Shown here: positions 1-9,241 of the stretch, piece by piece
How the letters are laid out: every line of letters begins with the position of its first letter
How positions within the stretch are numbered: position 1 is the first letter of the stretch
Assembly: GCA_900018345.1 (NCBI GenBank)
Contig: FCNA01000028.1
Coordinates: 1-64,000 of the forward strand
Source: Clostridiales bacterium CHKCI006
GTDB taxonomy: Bacteria > Bacillota_I > Bacilli_A > Erysipelotrichales > Coprobacillaceae
Direction of reading: 5' to 3'
Length of the DNA stretch: 64,000 nt
Notes under the pieces: model-generated
Databases searched by the model: none
What the model was told of the DNA's origin: nothing
What the model saw: the letters and a program-made list of their open reading frames with translations, nothing else
Position numbers and translations under genes: made by a program

Positions 1-2
1 TT

Positions 3-110
3 TATCCACCAGTTGACAGGAAAGGAGATGTGACGTATGTCATCGAACCAGCAGATAAGGATATACATCGACCAGGATTAGATCATTCGAGAGATCCAGA
101 AACTGAATAG
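3..110 (+). CDS. 3' end of an unidentified gene (partial)
   Basis: An open frame enters from the left edge and stops at TAG 108-110, giving 35 residues rich in Asp, Glu and Pro (ending HSRDPETE). Its beginning lies outside the window. I do not recognise the family. The small downstream ORF that starts at 37 overlaps it in another frame. A single frameshift near position 80 would join this frame to the coiled-coil-like stretch that follows, so the two pieces may be remnants of one gene. Confidence 0.3.
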   Translation, partial: YPPVDRKGDVTYVIEPADKDIHRPGLDHSRDPETE

Positions 111-201
111 ACAAATCAGGCAATTAGCTAATGAGATAGACAAGCTTCGTAAGGAGATCTCTTTCTCTTATGAAAATCAGTCTGATGATATTCGATTCTA
201 A
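37..201 (+). pseudogene. small ORF interrupted by an in-frame amber codon
   Basis: ATG at 37 sits 9 nt after an AAAGGAG Shine-Dalgarno. The frame runs 14 codons, meets TAG at 79-81, then stays open for another 39 codons to TAA 199-201. The part after the amber looks like a short amphipathic helix (repeats such as QKLNRQI, NEIDKLRKEI). If the TAG were CAG (Gln), the product would be one continuous 54-residue helical protein. Alternatively the second half belongs to the upstream frame through a frameshift. Function unknown. Confidence 0.35.
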
Positions 202-203
202 AT

Positions 204-238
204 GCAATGGGGTTTCGGAAAAACCGAAACCCCATTGC
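204..238. terminator. perfect 15-bp hairpin
   Basis: A 15-bp perfect inverted repeat (204-218 with 224-238) has an A5 loop and GGGG/CCCC cores. It directly follows the TAA of the small plus-strand ORF and lies 3' of the convergent NlpC/P60 gene. The T-tract is poor on both sides, so it may be a bidirectional terminator of low intrinsic strength or an mRNA-stabilising hairpin. Confidence 0.6.
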
Positions 239-324
239 TCTAGTCAATTTATCTTGTGGTGTCTCAAACCACAAATTCATTTATTGCCTATTTTCGAAAA
301 ACCACTAGTTATCTGAGAGACCCT

Positions 325-1830
325 TTAATAGTATCTACCTGCGCCAGTAAAGCGAGATGTCCAGTAAGAACCGTAAATGCTCGTACGATTGACACCGGTG
401 CTTTCACTTCCTGCATGAATCATCATACCATTTCCCACATAAATTCCAACATGGCTGTATGAAGTTCCCTGCGTATTGAAGAATAAAAGATCCCCTGGCT
501 GAAGTTCACTATAACTGTATAAATGCTGGCTCGCACCATAGTACTGAGCTGTAGCGGTACGCGGAATAGAGATACCTGCCTGACGGTAAGCCCACTGCGT
601 TAAACCGGAACAGTCAAAGACGTTAGGTCCACTGCCACCATAGACGTATGCACAACCAACTTTTGTCGCTGCTGCCGAAACAACGGTATTTCCAGCATAA
701 GTCGCTGGATCATAAACAGTAACAGTAAAGGTTTCAGTTGTCGTGTTGCCTGCTTCATCTGTTGCAGACACGGTAATAGTCTGTTTTCCTTCACTAGACG
801 TATCTACTGTATTGGCACTGTAAGTGACTTTACTGCCAATGTCCTGATCTAAATTATCAGATACAGATACATAATCAGCAACATTGACCGTATCTCCCAT
901 CTTAACAGAGAAATTGTTTCTGCTAAAAGTGATAGTTGGTGCTTCTGTATCCGCAACTGTTAAATTCAATGTTTTCTCAGTTACGTTACCAGAACTGTCT
1001 GCCACTTTTAAGTTGACATAACCTGTTGCTCCTAAGGTATTTGTATCAGGTAATTGTTGTTCGACAATTTCGATTTGATCAGTCAGATCCCCTTCATATT
1101 CGTCAATGGCTTTGGCGAATTCAGAAAGGTCAAATTGTGATCCATAATTAATTCTTGCCTCACCATCATCAGCTAACTGTAAATCAGGTGCGACATCATC
1201 AATAATATAAACAGGAATTGCTTTCTTTGTTTCATTCCCAGCATCGTCTTTCACACTGACGTTTACAATCTGAGAACCTAAGGTACTTGTATCTAATTCA
1301 TTCTCTTGAACGATGTATTCAGTCAAGTCGCCTTGATTACCGGAATTAATGTTGTTATCGATAGCCTGAATATATTCACGGATATTCGCATCAGAGTTAT
1401 ATCTTAACTTGATGACATTAGCATCCGTATCCACGCCATCTTTCACACTAATTACAGGAGCCTTTTTATCACTGTAAGTGACCGGGATGACTTTTTCTTC
1501 ACTGACGTTATTGAAAGAGTCCGTAGCCGTTACGGTAATATAGTAAGTTCCTTCACGAGTAGCGTCATAATCAGCACTTTGGTCGACGGTAATAGTAATA
1601 GCGGAGCGATCATCTTTGTTATCCACAGCCTGGATCATCTCAGGTGTGACTTCTTCATTCAATTCGAGATCTAAGCTTTCAGTCACAATTTCTGGAGCTG
1701 TTGTATCCAAAGCAGCGTAACCTACCAGCATGAATGAAGAAACACAGACCATAGGCATAAACATCGCTTTACGTTTACCCAATCCTTCAAGGACTGTGGA
1801 TCTGATCTGTACTTTTACATCATCATTCAT
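325..1830 (-). CDS. secreted NlpC/P60 cell-wall hydrolase with Ig-like repeats
   Basis: Likely a peptidoglycan endopeptidase acting outside the cell. The start at 1830 (MNDDVK, 501 aa) is chosen because AAAGGAGG lies 6 nt upstream; the frame itself stays open 29 codons further. Residues ~22-41 form a hydrophobic signal or anchor segment. Four repeats follow, each opening with D-x-x-A-P (about 42, 121, 211, 294) and carrying Asp/Asn-rich cadherin/HYR or DUF5011-like strands (TDSFNN, KDDAGN, ADSSGN, TDEAGN). The C-terminal NlpC/P60 domain (~380-501) keeps the catalytic Cys407 (DCSG), His460 (SHVGIY) and a third polar residue position at His472 (IHA). The exact substrate bond is not visible. It may modify the wall during growth or division. 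Confidence 0.85.
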   Translation of the reverse strand: MNDDVKVQIRSTVLEGLGKRKAMFMPMVCVSSFMLVGYAALDTTAPEIVTESLDLELNEEVTPEMIQAVDNKDDRSAITITVDQSADYDATREGTYYITVTATDSFNNVSEEKVIPVTYSDKKAPVISVKDGVDTDANVIKLRYNSDANIREYIQAIDNNINSGNQGDLTEYIVQENELDTSTLGSQIVNVSVKDDAGNETKKAIPVYIIDDVAPDLQLADDGEARINYGSQFDLSEFAKAIDEYEGDLTDQIEIVEQQLPDTNTLGATGYVNLKVADSSGNVTEKTLNLTVADTEAPTITFSRNNFSVKMGDTVNVADYVSVSDNLDQDIGSKVTYSANTVDTSSEGKQTITVSATDEAGNTTTETFTVTVYDPATYAGNTVVSAAATKVGCAYVYGGSGPNVFDCSGLTQWAYRQAGISIPRTATAQYYGASQHLYSYSELQPGDLLFFNTQGTSYSHVGIYVGNGMMIHAGSESTGVNRTSIYGSYWTSRFTGAGRYY

Positions 1831-2094
1831 CCAATTGCCTCCTTTCAATCCATACATCCGCTTTCTATTATAAACGGATTTTGTTAAAAAGTCCACCCCT
1901 TCATACCAATTTAACACAGAATTCTTAATTTTTTCTTAAGAAAAAGGAGATATTCTTTCTGCAAAGACAAATTTTGTATCAAACACAAATCTTATTTAGA
2001 TAAATTTAACTCATTTTGTTAAAAAGAGAAAAAGAAAGAGAAACTTATTCGAAAGCCCGATTTCTAAATTTCGTACTCTTTCTTTTTGAAATGT

Positions 2095-2661
2095 TTAAAA
2101 TTGGATGTTTGGTTTTGTTTTTTCTTCTTCACTAATTTCAAAATAAGATGCTAAATCAAAATGAAACGCACTCGCAATCATTGATTTTGGAAATGCCTGA
2201 CAGGCTCGATTATAGGCATAGACCATATCATTATAAAATTGGCGATACTTAGCAATCTTATCTTCCATTACTGAGAACTCTTTTTGGAAATTCATGAAAC
2301 TGGCATTCGCTTTCAGATCAGGATAATTTTCTGATAGTACAAAGAGCTGATGCAAAGATTGATCCAGCTGATTAGCGGATATCATCTTATCTTTGGGGTC
2401 ACTTGCCTGTGTATATCTTTCCCTACTTTGCAGAACCGAATTTAATGTCTCTGTTTCAAAGCGCGCAGCACCTTTGACTGTTTCTACAAGACCAGGAATC
2501 AAATCGGCACGCTGTTTCAAAACAACATCGATCTGTGACCAGGAAACATTGATTTTTTCATTCATCGCGACAAGCTGGTTATAGCTATGCACAGCCCAGA
2601 TCACCAACAGGATCACGATGACAATCAGTATCACAAATAGGATCTTTAGTATATCAAACAT
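2095..2661 (-). CDS. lemA: LemA family membrane protein
   Basis: A 188-aa protein with one N-terminal transmembrane helix (~4-25) followed by the helical LemA domain, recognisable from SYNQLVAMNEKINVSWSQID and RADLIPGLVETVKG. Function in bacteria is poorly defined; it is membrane anchored with the helical bundle on one face. The start at 2661 is preferred over an ATG six codons upstream because the upstream ATG overlaps the AAGGAGG Shine-Dalgarno. That Shine-Dalgarno lies in the last codons of the HAD gene, whose stop is 1 nt away, so the two are translationally coupled. Confidence 0.9.
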   Translation of the reverse strand: MFDILKILFVILIVIVILLVIWAVHSYNQLVAMNEKINVSWSQIDVVLKQRADLIPGLVETVKGAARFETETLNSVLQSRERYTQASDPKDKMISANQLDQSLHQLFVLSENYPDLKANASFMNFQKEFSVMEDKIAKYRQFYNDMVYAYNRACQAFPKSMIASAFHFDLASYFEISEEEKTKPNIQF

Positions 2662-2662
2662 C

Positions 2663-3436
2663 TCATTTTCCTCCTTCAAAATAATGCAATTGATCTAACG
2701 CATAGGCGATGCCTTCCTGTTCGATTGGAAGGGTGATAAAGCTGGCATGCGCCTTTGCACGTTCCGTTCCATTCCCCATACAAATAGATGTCTGGCAGTA
2801 ATCGAACATGGAGACATCATTGTCCCCGTCCCCAAAACAGATGAGCTGTTCACGACTCAACTGGCGGCTAGAAACAAGGTAGTCGATCCCTCTTTCTTTA
2901 TACGTGGCTTCAATGATACATAGATCAGGCCTGGTCCAATGATGTGAAAGCCGATCAGCATTTGGAAAGCGTATAGGTGAATCCTTCGGTAAACGTAAAT
3001 AAATCTTGTAGAGTGGTCCTAGTTGACGAAAGTCCAACTTTCGCTTCCAAGAAACAAGAATCGTTTCATCCAGATCATACGCCTGGACAAAATAAGCTGA
3101 ACTGGTATGGATCGCAAAAGCATTGGAATACCCAATCTCAATTCCGTTTGTTGCTGCCCATTCATCAATAGAAGCAACATCCCCTTCATCTAATGGCTCA
3201 TCTTTTAGCAAGAGCCCATCCGCATAGACCGTCCTGCCACCATCAGCAATCACCTGTGGAATGCCTGCATAACGGCCCATATTCAATGCGCTGTACAAGC
3301 CTCTGCCTGTCGCTATCCAAACCTCATGCCCTGCTTCCTTAAGCTTGGCGATGGCCTGAATGCTCTTTGAACTGATCGACCCATCCGGCCAGGCTCTTAG
3401 TGTACCGTCAATATCAAAGAATATGTATTTCTTCAT
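2663..3436 (-). CDS. Cof-type HAD-superfamily phosphatase
   Basis: A 257-aa HAD hydrolase, subfamily IIB (Cof/YwpJ-like), probably acting on a sugar phosphate or nucleotide in the cytoplasm. Motif I is DIDGT (8-12, nucleophile Asp8, acid/base Asp10), motif II IATGR, and the metal-binding motif IV is FGDGDNDVSMF near residue 200. A C2-type cap lies between. The start has a GAGGGG ribosome site. It is followed 1 nt after its stop by lemA. The substrate cannot be told from sequence. Confidence 0.85.
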   Translation of the reverse strand: MKKYIFFDIDGTLRAWPDGSISSKSIQAIAKLKEAGHEVWIATGRGLYSALNMGRYAGIPQVIADGGRTVYADGLLLKDEPLDEGDVASIDEWAATNGIEIGYSNAFAIHTSSAYFVQAYDLDETILVSWKRKLDFRQLGPLYKIYLRLPKDSPIRFPNADRLSHHWTRPDLCIIEATYKERGIDYLVSSRQLSREQLICFGDGDNDVSMFDYCQTSICMGNGTERAKAHASFITLPIEQEGIAYALDQLHYFEGGK

Positions 3437-3491
3437 ACTATCCCCTCAATTCTCTTTCATTCTATCATAGCCGGCGATATGGTACAAGAAA

Positions 3492-3511
3492 AAGGAAGAC
3501 GAATCTTCCTT
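3492..3511 (-). terminator. Rho-independent terminator of the ABC exporter genes
   Basis: On the minus strand, AAGGAAGA-TTCG-TCTTCCTT forms an 8-bp stem with a UUCG-type tetraloop, followed by further T residues. It overlaps the stop codon of the FtsX-type gene. Confidence 0.8.
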
Positions 3512-6500
3512 ATTCAATGCTCTTCAACGAGCTAACCATATCAATACGTCTAAGCACACGACGCATAAACAAATCAATCAAGTAAGTAAACATCATGGTC
3601 AAAACGATTGCAAACACAAAGCTGATTGGACGAATCGTTCTAACAAACATGATCATATCGACCTCAACCGTATTCATGATAAAGTGATGCAGGAATACCC
3701 CAAGGAATAAACCGATCAATGTACCAATCACACTCAAAATCGTATTTTCGCGGAATACATAATCATAAACCTCTTTATTTCTAAAGCCCAGCACCTTGAT
3801 GGTTGCAATTTCACTGATACGTTCGTTGATATTAATATTCGTCAGATTATATAACACAACAAAGGCTAAGAGCGCTGCTGAAATAATCAGCACCCACACG
3901 ACAATATCCACACTCTCCATTTGGGTATTGAGCTGATCAGCTAATTGGTGAACAAAAGTGACTGAGGAGACACTCTCATCGTTCATCAACATTTTTCCTA
4001 ATACGTTCGCCGTATCTTCATCCAAACTCTCTGTGGTATTGAACAGGCAAGCATTATACTGTGCTTCTTCGCCAAATACAGATGCATAATAAGTACTAGA
4101 CATGTAGATGAAGTGCTGCATGTAGTTCTCTGTAATGGCGCTGATGGTCATCGTATAGCTTGTATCGTTATAAGTGAATTGAATCGTATCCCCTACACCG
4201 ACATCCAGAAGCTCTGCCGCCTTGATTGACAGGACAACACCATCATCACCTAAAGTAATCTCATCCTGGCTGCCATCTTCACGCAGTGTGAAATAGGAAT
4301 CGATTCGATTGAGTGAACTAGGCACCATTAAAGTCATATCCAAGGTTTTATCTGATTGACCACTGCCGGTACCTGTCAACTGCAAAGCTGTCATCACATC
4401 TGAGATTTGAGCATTGGTTTTTAGTTCATCACGCTTGGCATTCATCTCTTCTAACGTATACTCATCTGTGTAAGTAACACTCCCATCATAAAGCCATATT
4501 TCATTAAACTGACGTTCTGTCATATCCGTAATAGAATATTTAACACCAAAACCAGTAACGATCAGTGCTGTACATCCAGCAATCCCAATGATGCTCATAA
4601 AGAAACGTTTCTTATAACGGAAGATATTACGCATTGTCACCTTCTGATTAAAGTTAAGCCGTTTCCAGAGCCAAGTGACTTTTTCCAACAAAATTCGCTT
4701 ACCAAGCTTAGGCGCTTTAGGACGCATGAGAATTGCCGGCATCAATGTCAACTCAGAATACGAAGCAAACATCGTTGCCAAAAGTGTCACAAAGACGGCA
4801 ATCACAATTGTCAAAGCATAAATGCTTACATTCCAGCAGTAGACCATCGTCTGTGGTACATCATACATCATTAAACAATAGAGACTGTAGATAATGTACG
4901 GGAAGAAGAATGAACCGAATAAGATTCCCAAAATCGACCCGATCGCCGTTGCCAGCAAAGCGTAGCAGATATATTGCATCATCACGGCAACCTTACTATA
5001 ACCAAGTGCGCGCAAAGTTCCACTTTGCGAGCGCTGTTCTTCTACCATACGGGTCATCGTTGTCAGACTGACAAGTGCAGCAACTAAGAAAAACGTCAAT
5101 GGGAATAACTCCGCAATGGCACCGATTCGATCAGAATCACTCTTGAACGAAGCCGTTCCTTCATTGAGATCCTTATCCAGCAAATAATAAGTTGGTTGTG
5201 GGATCTGGTTGATCTGGGCTTCGGCTTCATCCAATTGCACTTTTGCCGCATCTAATTCCGCCTTGGCAGCATCTAACTGATCCTGCGTCTGTTGTTTCGT
5301 TAAAGCTAGCTGTTGTTCCCCTACTTCCAACTGTAATTCCGCTTTATCCAGGGCAAGCTCGCCGCTCTCTAATTGCAAGGCGGCATCCACATATTGACTT
5401 AATCCTGATAGAGTTGAATTCATTTCGCTAATCGCAGTATCCATTTCATCAATCAAAGCTGTCATCTCACTGGTCGCATCACCATCAACAACAATTTCAT
5501 CACCTTCCGAAAGATCAGGAGCACTATCCTGATCGTTGATCGAATGACGCAATTCATCAAGCTGACTTTGTAAAGCGGCTAGCTGTGAATTTAAATTGTC
5601 AATTTCTGAGGTAATTACACTCGAGCCTTCAGTGAACTGCCCTTTCGCATCTACCAGCTGCTGACGTCCCTCTAAGATTTGCATACGGCTTTCAATTAAA
5701 GCAATCTCAGCTTGTTTAGTCTCAATTTCGAATTGCGCGACCCCATTTTCATAAGCCTGTAACCCTTCTTCATACTGCTTACGTGGCTCTTCCAATAAAG
5801 CCAGTTTATCTCCAACTAATGTATCATAACGTTCATCTAAACGAGCTTGAATACAATCTTCTATATCTGCCTTTACCCCTTCCAATAACTGATCGTATTC
5901 ATCCGAGAAAACATTCAGGGCATCTGCTCCTTCGACCTGAATCAGCACCTGATTGTAGAAGGCATCAGTCCCTAACAGATCGATGAGTTCCTGATTTAAG
6001 CCTAACGCTTTGGCTGGCGTTGGATTGATAATGATAAATCCAACACTCTGTCCACTGCCATAAATATTCGTTCCACGGTTATAATAGATGAGCTGGCGAA
6101 CATCCTTGGCAAAACCCACCACTGTAAAAGTCTGTTCCCCCTGGTCGTTACTCAAAGTGACGGTATCACCAAGTTCCATTTCCGGATGATCGTTGAGATA
6201 CTGAAGATCGACCAGACACTCCATATCATTTTCAGGCAAACGCCCATCCGTTAAATAAGGGGTGTTGACATCTGACTGATAAGAGTAAACGACGACTCCA
6301 TCCTGATAGCTGTCAAAAGAAGCTAAAGCATCAAAAACATATACACCGGTCGCTGATTGTACACCATCAATTTTTAATATTTCGGCAATATCCTCATCAG
6401 TCGCCCCGTAAGTAGGGATCAACGTCAGATCCGCGTAATTTTGATTATCCAGGTAACGATCGGCCGATGTATTCATGACCTGAGGTGTAATTCGCAAACC

Positions 6501-6611
6501 TGCAAAAAAAGCAGTTCCCAAAAAGATGATCAGCAAGACCGAAAGGAAACGTGATCGCGTTTTCCAGATCATGCGCCATTGAAGTTTAAAAAAAGTTTTA
6601 TACTTTTTCAT
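3510..6611 (-). CDS. large FtsX-type ABC transporter permease with coiled coil
   Basis: A 1033-aa membrane subunit of a MacB/LolCDE-like exporter or mechanotransmission complex. An N-terminal helix (~16-38) precedes a large extracytoplasmic part containing a long Glu/Gln/Ala/Leu-rich coiled-coil segment (~270-480). A first FtsX domain with several helices follows (from ~505, EQRSQSGTLRALGYSK), then a second half with its own extracellular loop and C-terminal FtsX domain (ISEIATIKVLGF). The TLRALG and TIKVLG loops are the usual contacts with the ATPase. It starts 3 nt after the ATPase stop. Substrate unknown; candidates are lipids, peptides or control of wall hydrolases. Confidence 0.88.
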   Translation of the reverse strand: MKKYKTFFKLQWRMIWKTRSRFLSVLLIIFLGTAFFAGLRITPQVMNTSADRYLDNQNYADLTLIPTYGATDEDIAEILKIDGVQSATGVYVFDALASFDSYQDGVVVYSYQSDVNTPYLTDGRLPENDMECLVDLQYLNDHPEMELGDTVTLSNDQGEQTFTVVGFAKDVRQLIYYNRGTNIYGSGQSVGFIIINPTPAKALGLNQELIDLLGTDAFYNQVLIQVEGADALNVFSDEYDQLLEGVKADIEDCIQARLDERYDTLVGDKLALLEEPRKQYEEGLQAYENGVAQFEIETKQAEIALIESRMQILEGRQQLVDAKGQFTEGSSVITSEIDNLNSQLAALQSQLDELRHSINDQDSAPDLSEGDEIVVDGDATSEMTALIDEMDTAISEMNSTLSGLSQYVDAALQLESGELALDKAELQLEVGEQQLALTKQQTQDQLDAAKAELDAAKVQLDEAEAQINQIPQPTYYLLDKDLNEGTASFKSDSDRIGAIAELFPLTFFLVAALVSLTTMTRMVEEQRSQSGTLRALGYSKVAVMMQYICYALLATAIGSILGILFGSFFFPYIIYSLYCLMMYDVPQTMVYCWNVSIYALTIVIAVFVTLLATMFASYSELTLMPAILMRPKAPKLGKRILLEKVTWLWKRLNFNQKVTMRNIFRYKKRFFMSIIGIAGCTALIVTGFGVKYSITDMTERQFNEIWLYDGSVTYTDEYTLEEMNAKRDELKTNAQISDVMTALQLTGTGSGQSDKTLDMTLMVPSSLNRIDSYFTLREDGSQDEITLGDDGVVLSIKAAELLDVGVGDTIQFTYNDTSYTMTISAITENYMQHFIYMSSTYYASVFGEEAQYNACLFNTTESLDEDTANVLGKMLMNDESVSSVTFVHQLADQLNTQMESVDIVVWVLIISAALLAFVVLYNLTNININERISEIATIKVLGFRNKEVYDYVFRENTILSVIGTLIGLFLGVFLHHFIMNTVEVDMIMFVRTIRPISFVFAIVLTMMFTYLIDLFMRRVLRRIDMVSSLKSIE

Positions 6612-6614
6612 AAA

Positions 6615-7319
6615 TTACCATTCAATCTCTTCGATTGGTTTTGGATGCTCATTAAGTAACATCTCGTCCACTTTCCCGTTCTTAAGATGAATTACCCTGT
6701 CAGCCATTGGCGCTAAGGCTGAGTTATGGGTAATCACAATGACCGTCATCTCATAAACTTCGCACATTTGTCTTAATAACTTCAAAATAGCTTTTCCCGT
6801 TTGGTAGTCCAGCGCCCCAGTCGGCTCATCGCAAAGTAGCAATTTAGGGTTTTTAGCAATCGCACGCGCAATCGCAACACGCTGCTGTTCTCCTCCAGAT
6901 AACTGGGCCGGAAAATTATCCATGCGATCTTCTAACTGTACACTGGTCAGGACCTCGCGGGGGTTTAAAGGATTTGCACAAATCTGACTGGCTAATTCGA
7001 CGTTTTCTACTGCCGTCAGGTTTTGTACTAGATTGTAGAACTGAAAAACAAAGCCAATATCATTACGACGATATTCGGTCAACTGTTTCTCATTAAAACT
7101 ATCGACACGGCGACCATCGACGATGACCTGTCCGCTTGTCGGTGTATCCATGCCACCTAAAATATTGAGGATCGTCGTTTTGCCGGCACCGCTAGGACCG
7201 ACGATAACAACAAATTCGCCCTGATCGACCTGAAAATGGACACCATCGCAGGCATTGATCGTGACTTCACCCATTCGATAAGATTTCACAACATTTTTCA
7301 TTTCAATGTATGCACTCAT
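6615..7319 (-). CDS. ABC transporter ATP-binding protein (MacB/LolD type)
   Basis: A 234-aa ATPase with Walker A GPSGAGKT (~42-49), Q-loop in VFQFYNL, signature LSGGEQQR, Walker [10 protein letters not shown] and switch His in VITHN. It pairs with the FtsX-type permease 3 nt downstream. The start at 7319 follows GGAGGG by 7 nt. A minus-strand -10 TATAAT (7341-7346) suggests the pair is its own transcription unit, divergent from the phosphodiesterase gene. Confidence 0.93.
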   Translation of the reverse strand: MSAYIEMKNVVKSYRMGEVTINACDGVHFQVDQGEFVVIVGPSGAGKTTILNILGGMDTPTSGQVIVDGRRVDSFNEKQLTEYRRNDIGFVFQFYNLVQNLTAVENVELASQICANPLNPREVLTSVQLEDRMDNFPAQLSGGEQQRVAIARAIAKNPKLLLCDEPTGALDYQTGKAILKLLRQMCEVYEMTVIVITHNSALAPMADRVIHLKNGKVDEMLLNEHPKPIEEIEW

Positions 7320-7390
7320 CCATATCCCTCCATAGACCCTATTATATCACTTTTTAATGTCTTTAAAATGAATTAAAGAGAAAAATATGC

Positions 7391-7396
7391 TATAAT
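7391..7396 (+). promoter_or_regulatory. extended -10 promoter of the phosphodiesterase gene
   Basis: TGC-TATAAT is an extended -10 element. No good -35 is seen at 16-18 bp, as expected for extended -10 promoters. The start codon lies about 40 nt downstream. Confidence 0.6.
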
Positions 7397-7433
7397 TTGA
7401 ACAGTTCATCATTACCAAAGGAGGTCTTTTTTG

Positions 7434-7985
7434 ATGACAAGTCTACTTGTTGTTTCTGACTCCCACGTGCATAATGCCACTTTACAGGGAATTTTTCAAG
7501 CGCATCCGGACATTTCTATCTGCCTTCACTGCGGTGATATTCAGGATGATCCTGCCTCACTGAAAATTGAGACACTCTATCTAGTACAGGGAAATACAGA
7601 TGTCCCTACTATGCCTAAAGAATTAATCATCGAAATCGATCATTATCAAATCTTGATCGTACATGGCCACGAGCAGGTTGTCGAAGATGGGCTGGATGAT
7701 CTTGTCGCGTACGGAAAGACTAAAAATGTCGATCTCATCTGCTACGGTCACACACATCATCCAATGGTAGCCAAAAGAGATGACCTGACCATTCTCAATC
7801 CCGGCAGTGTGGCCTTCCCGCGCGGTGGAAAGGTCTTTGTCCCAACTTATGCGATCGTTGATCTAGGCGATGATCTGACCATTCATTTTTACCATGCGAA
7901 AACACATGCCTGTGTTGATGATCTTGTTTTAGGATCGCCAACAAAAAAGAAGAAGAAATCATTCTTCTCCTTCCTGAAAAGATGA
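7434..7985 (+). CDS. YfcE/MJ0936-type metallophosphoesterase
   Basis: A 183-aa calcineurin-like phosphodiesterase of the YfcE family. The metal ligands are visible in order: SDSHVH (Asp9, His11), CGDIQDD, GNTD, VHGHE and YGHTHHP. Family members hydrolyse phosphodiesters with Mn or Ni in vitro; the physiological substrate is unknown. The C-terminus carries a lysine run and FFSFLKR, an addition to the usual ~165-aa fold. A TTG at 7431 directly before the ATG could also serve as start (AAAGGAGG at 7417-7424). The gene converges with the next one and their 3' ends overlap by 27 nt. Confidence 0.87.
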   Translation: MTSLLVVSDSHVHNATLQGIFQAHPDISICLHCGDIQDDPASLKIETLYLVQGNTDVPTMPKELIIEIDHYQILIVHGHEQVVEDGLDDLVAYGKTKNVDLICYGHTHHPMVAKRDDLTILNPGSVAFPRGGKVFVPTYAIVDLGDDLTIHFYHAKTHACVDDLVLGSPTKKKKKSFFSFLKR

Positions 7986-9167
7986 ACCTACAGGTTCATT
8001 TTTTGATTGTTTAAAAGCGGACATAGACCCTATGATCAATAAGAAAGTGAAGCCGGTTTGAACAAAAAAGACTGTGTAATCAAGAAAACCGTGACAGAGT
8101 GTCGTCGTAATCGTACCTAGAACCAGTCCGACCAGTAAAAAGTGATCCTGACTTTTTATCATCCCCATCAAATCCTTGACACGTGCGATAAAATATGGCG
8201 CTATCAATACGACTCCGACCAGCCCATGACTCAAAAAAGGATCAATATACAGACTGTGAGCATGCTGTGTTTCAAAACCGCCTGGATACCAGGACCAGAT
8301 CATATTGTAAGTTAAAGGCCCCTCTCCAAAAAGCGGATGCTTGGCAATATTCTCCATAGAAATCTTCCAAATCAGCTGTCGGGATTCGTAGTAATCTGCA
8401 ATATTGTCCGCTCTGGGGAATAAATCCGGGATCGAGAGAAACACAATCGCAAAGATCACACCAATGACAAAGACAGCTGCAATCAGTTTTTTATTTCGAC
8501 TCAACAGCGTCAAAACAAAGATCCCTGCACAAAGAGATGGCCAGGCCGTTCGACAGGCAGTCAGGTACAATACAAAAAGATTAAGACCAATCACGAAAAG
8601 ATAATAGAGACAGCGCTGCCAGACAGGATGTTTCAACAGCTTATAATATGCCATCAAACAAAAAAATTCAATCATCATCGCATAATAGTTGGCATTGAAG
8701 AAAACGGAGTTCAGACGATCCTTAGGCAAGTCAAAAATCATGATCTCAAACTTTTCGATGCCCATTCCCTTCAATACGCCATGATATTCGATCAGTCCAT
8801 ACAAAGCACAGAAGATGCTCATGAAGATCATGATCTCCATAATGAGTTCGAATAAAGAATTCGAGACATGGCGTTGATAATAAAGGATGACAGAAAAAAC
8901 CAAAAAGATAGCGATAGAACATCCAAATCCCAACCCATTGTGGTAGTAAAGGGAAACAAGCGCATTTAGAAACACAAAAGGAACGATCCCCCAGGCACCC
9001 TTTATTTCACGAAAGCAGGGCATCAGCTGTTTTTTGCAGGCTAAGACAATGATCAGCAAAGCCATTGCCAGCAATGAAAAATAGAATGGCAAAAAAAGCG
9101 AGAAAATAATGCATATGATCGCTTTTTCGCCTAGGGTCAGCTGATACCACTTCTTAACTAAACTCAA
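7959..9167 (-). CDS. O-antigen ligase/polymerase-like membrane protein (Wzy_C family)
   Basis: A 402-aa polytopic protein with about ten hydrophobic helices and the family's conserved extracellular region: HPLFGEGPLTY followed by QHAHSLYIDPFLSHGLVG. Related proteins polymerise or ligate lipid-linked oligosaccharides, or transfer glycans to teichoic-acid-like polymers. In a Gram-positive cell it probably acts on an exopolysaccharide or wall glycopolymer. The start is TTG (MSLVKK), with GGGTGA 8 nt upstream. No glycosyltransferases lie alongside, so it is an orphan of the pathway. Confidence 0.75.
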   Translation of the reverse strand: MSLVKKWYQLTLGEKAIICIIFSLFLPFYFSLLAMALLIIVLACKKQLMPCFREIKGAWGIVPFVFLNALVSLYYHNGLGFGCSIAIFLVFSVILYYQRHVSNSLFELIMEIMIFMSIFCALYGLIEYHGVLKGMGIEKFEIMIFDLPKDRLNSVFFNANYYAMMIEFFCLMAYYKLLKHPVWQRCLYYLFVIGLNLFVLYLTACRTAWPSLCAGIFVLTLLSRNKKLIAAVFVIGVIFAIVFLSIPDLFPRADNIADYYESRQLIWKISMENIAKHPLFGEGPLTYNMIWSWYPGGFETQHAHSLYIDPFLSHGLVGVVLIAPYFIARVKDLMGMIKSQDHFLLVGLVLGTITTTLCHGFLDYTVFFVQTGFTFLLIIGSMSAFKQSKNEPVGSSFQEGEE

Positions 9168-9241
9168 AACTGCTCACCCTTTCAGTTATTATCATATAGA
9201 TATATTTATTTTAACATATTTCGTCATTATATGCTATTAAA

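Noticed and set aside
254-274. Terminator of the NlpC/P60 gene
   Set aside because: A 7-bp stem (TTGTGGT/ACCACAA) exists but no T-tract follows on either strand.
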